From assembly GCA_003254905.1 (NCBI GenBank), contig QANU01064559.1, positions 1,189,097 to 1,253,096 of the forward strand: DNA of 64,000 nt. Direction: 5' to 3'. Source of the stretch: Nissolia schottii. Taxonomy: Eukaryota > Streptophyta > Magnoliopsida > Fabales > Fabaceae. The notes under the pieces are model-generated. The model saw only the letters and a program-made list of their open reading frames with translations, was not told the origin of the DNA and made no database searches. How positions within the stretch are numbered: the first letter of the stretch is position 1; each line of letters starts with the position of its first letter. Positions 62,921 to 64,000 of this stretch are shown in pieces. The position numbers and the translations under genes were made by a program.

Positions 62921-64000
62921 GGTGGATGGATTTTAATTGGTGTGGCCGGTCTACCTGGACAAGAGAGAGGGAGGGAAGGTGGTGTCTTGTTATTTTTGTG
63001 CAAAGAAATGGAGACTATCAATCGTGGAACTTGTGCATTAATTGTTTCTTGCTTTGTCTCTCTCGTCCTTTCCACGACTGTTCCTTTCTTGACTGGTGTG
63101 TGTGCCTCGCACTAGCACAGTACTTACCAATATCTTTATGGTTTTAACTTGAATTATTTTTACATTTTGTTAGGATGTGTTTGATATCCTATTTAAGGTC
63201 TAAGATAAAATTGTAAGGATAAAGATATAGAAAATTTATGTCCATTTAAGCTCTAATTATGTATTCTCTTAGATAAATTTTTTTGGTCTTCTTTGTCTCA
63301 AATTTTGATGAGTTACAAAAAATATAAAAAAAATTTATTCTCGTGTCTCTGTCTCTTGTCTTGTCTTGTCACCGAACGCAACGTTATAGAATATAGAAAA
63401 AATATAAGCTTTTTGTCATGTTATTAGCTGTGTTTAATTATTAGGGATGGATCTACAAGAGACTTAAATTTCACTAGTTTAAGTGGAATACAAAATGATA
63501 GCATATTATATGTATATATACACATACATGTATGTATGTATTGTGTTAGTCCCTCTATTTATAGTTTGAGGATTTGGGTTAGTTGGTGTGTCTACGTCGT
63601 TTCTATGCCACTAGCTGAGGATCTCGAGCGGTTACTCTTAAGGGGTTGAAATAGGTCAAACAACCTGTCAAGAGCTTGTGGTCTGACCTAACTTATTTTT
63701 TTTAAAAAATCAGGCTTAGACTTATAAATAAACTTATTTATCTTGTCAAGTCAAATCTAGTGTAACACTCTACTTTTTCGCTATTCTAACCATTATCTTA
63801 GAATACCATTTGCCTATTTTACAATTTATTATTAATCATGTATTAGTTGAACCATACAACAGCAATGATTTTTTTTATTTTACGTTTATTTTCATATTAG
63901 GCTGAGGTGAAAACTAGAATATTTAAGTCGCAGTCTAGCGTCGATGTATTAGTTCAGTATTCCATCATACAAGTCTCAAGACCTGTTCAATACCTTGAGA
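62921..64000. other. AOS upstream region to window end
   Basis: AOS promoter sequence, then AT-rich DNA. A TATG/CATA microsatellite lies near 63508-63542. From about 63640 to the end the style (CAGGCTTAGACTTATAAATAAAC, then TGTAACACTC at 63762) suggests the edge of another transposable element, but no class can be given. No gene is supported. Confidence 0.45.

Noticed and set aside
1-64000. CRISPR arrays, bacterial operons, riboswitches
   Set aside because: Nothing with regular short direct repeats and unique spacers; the intron-bearing plant genes show a eukaryotic nuclear origin.

Overview
This is plant nuclear DNA, dicot and most likely a legume close to soybean. That call rests on the gene set, on GT-AG introns in AT-rich sequence, and on the dense mix of hAT, Ty3/gypsy, SINE and MITE sequence; it is inference, because no species marker was compared. 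One undetermined base (N) at 60024 suggests a draft assembly.

Five conventional genes are supported. In order: the 3' end of a MATE transporter (469-2142, +, start outside the window); plastid ribosomal protein S9 (4034-5908, +, 2 exons, 209 aa); a DUF616/TOD1-like membrane protein (7688-10633, +, 6 exons, 471 aa); the exocyst subunit SEC3 (45223-56370, +, 25 exons, 887 aa, one GC-AG intron); and allene oxide synthase, CYP74A (62791-60369, -, 2 exons, 532 aa). All exon junctions given for these genes were read from splice sites and checked to keep frame. The genes act in unrelated processes (transport, plastid translation, membrane/wall biology, secretion, jasmonate synthesis), as expected of a plant chromosome.

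The 34 kb between the DUF616 gene and SEC3 holds no intact protein gene. At 11.2-16.5 kb lies a decayed hAT transposon with matching inverted ends, itself split by a 1.4 kb insertion. At 18.1-27.1 kb and 36.3-43.1 kb lie two diverged copies of one large sequence. Each copy starts with a well-conserved promoter-like block and TATA box, holds no long ORF, is built from internal repeats of about 0.6-0.9 kb with recurring splice-acceptor-like motifs, and ends at a conserved hairpin. I read the pair as duplicated, intron-rich long non-coding RNA loci; I recognise no known gene in them, and they are the best candidate for something undescribed. Between the copies sit a second hAT transposase relic (28.5-34.0 kb, -), split by a 3.57 kb LTR-like insertion with a perfect 5 bp target duplication, and a truncated Ty3/gypsy element (34.0-36.1 kb, -).

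Smaller insertions lie in introns and spacers: a tandem MITE-like pair in a MATE intron, a hAT-like fragment and a SINE in SEC3 introns, and a SINE with a 17 bp target duplication at 58.5 kb.
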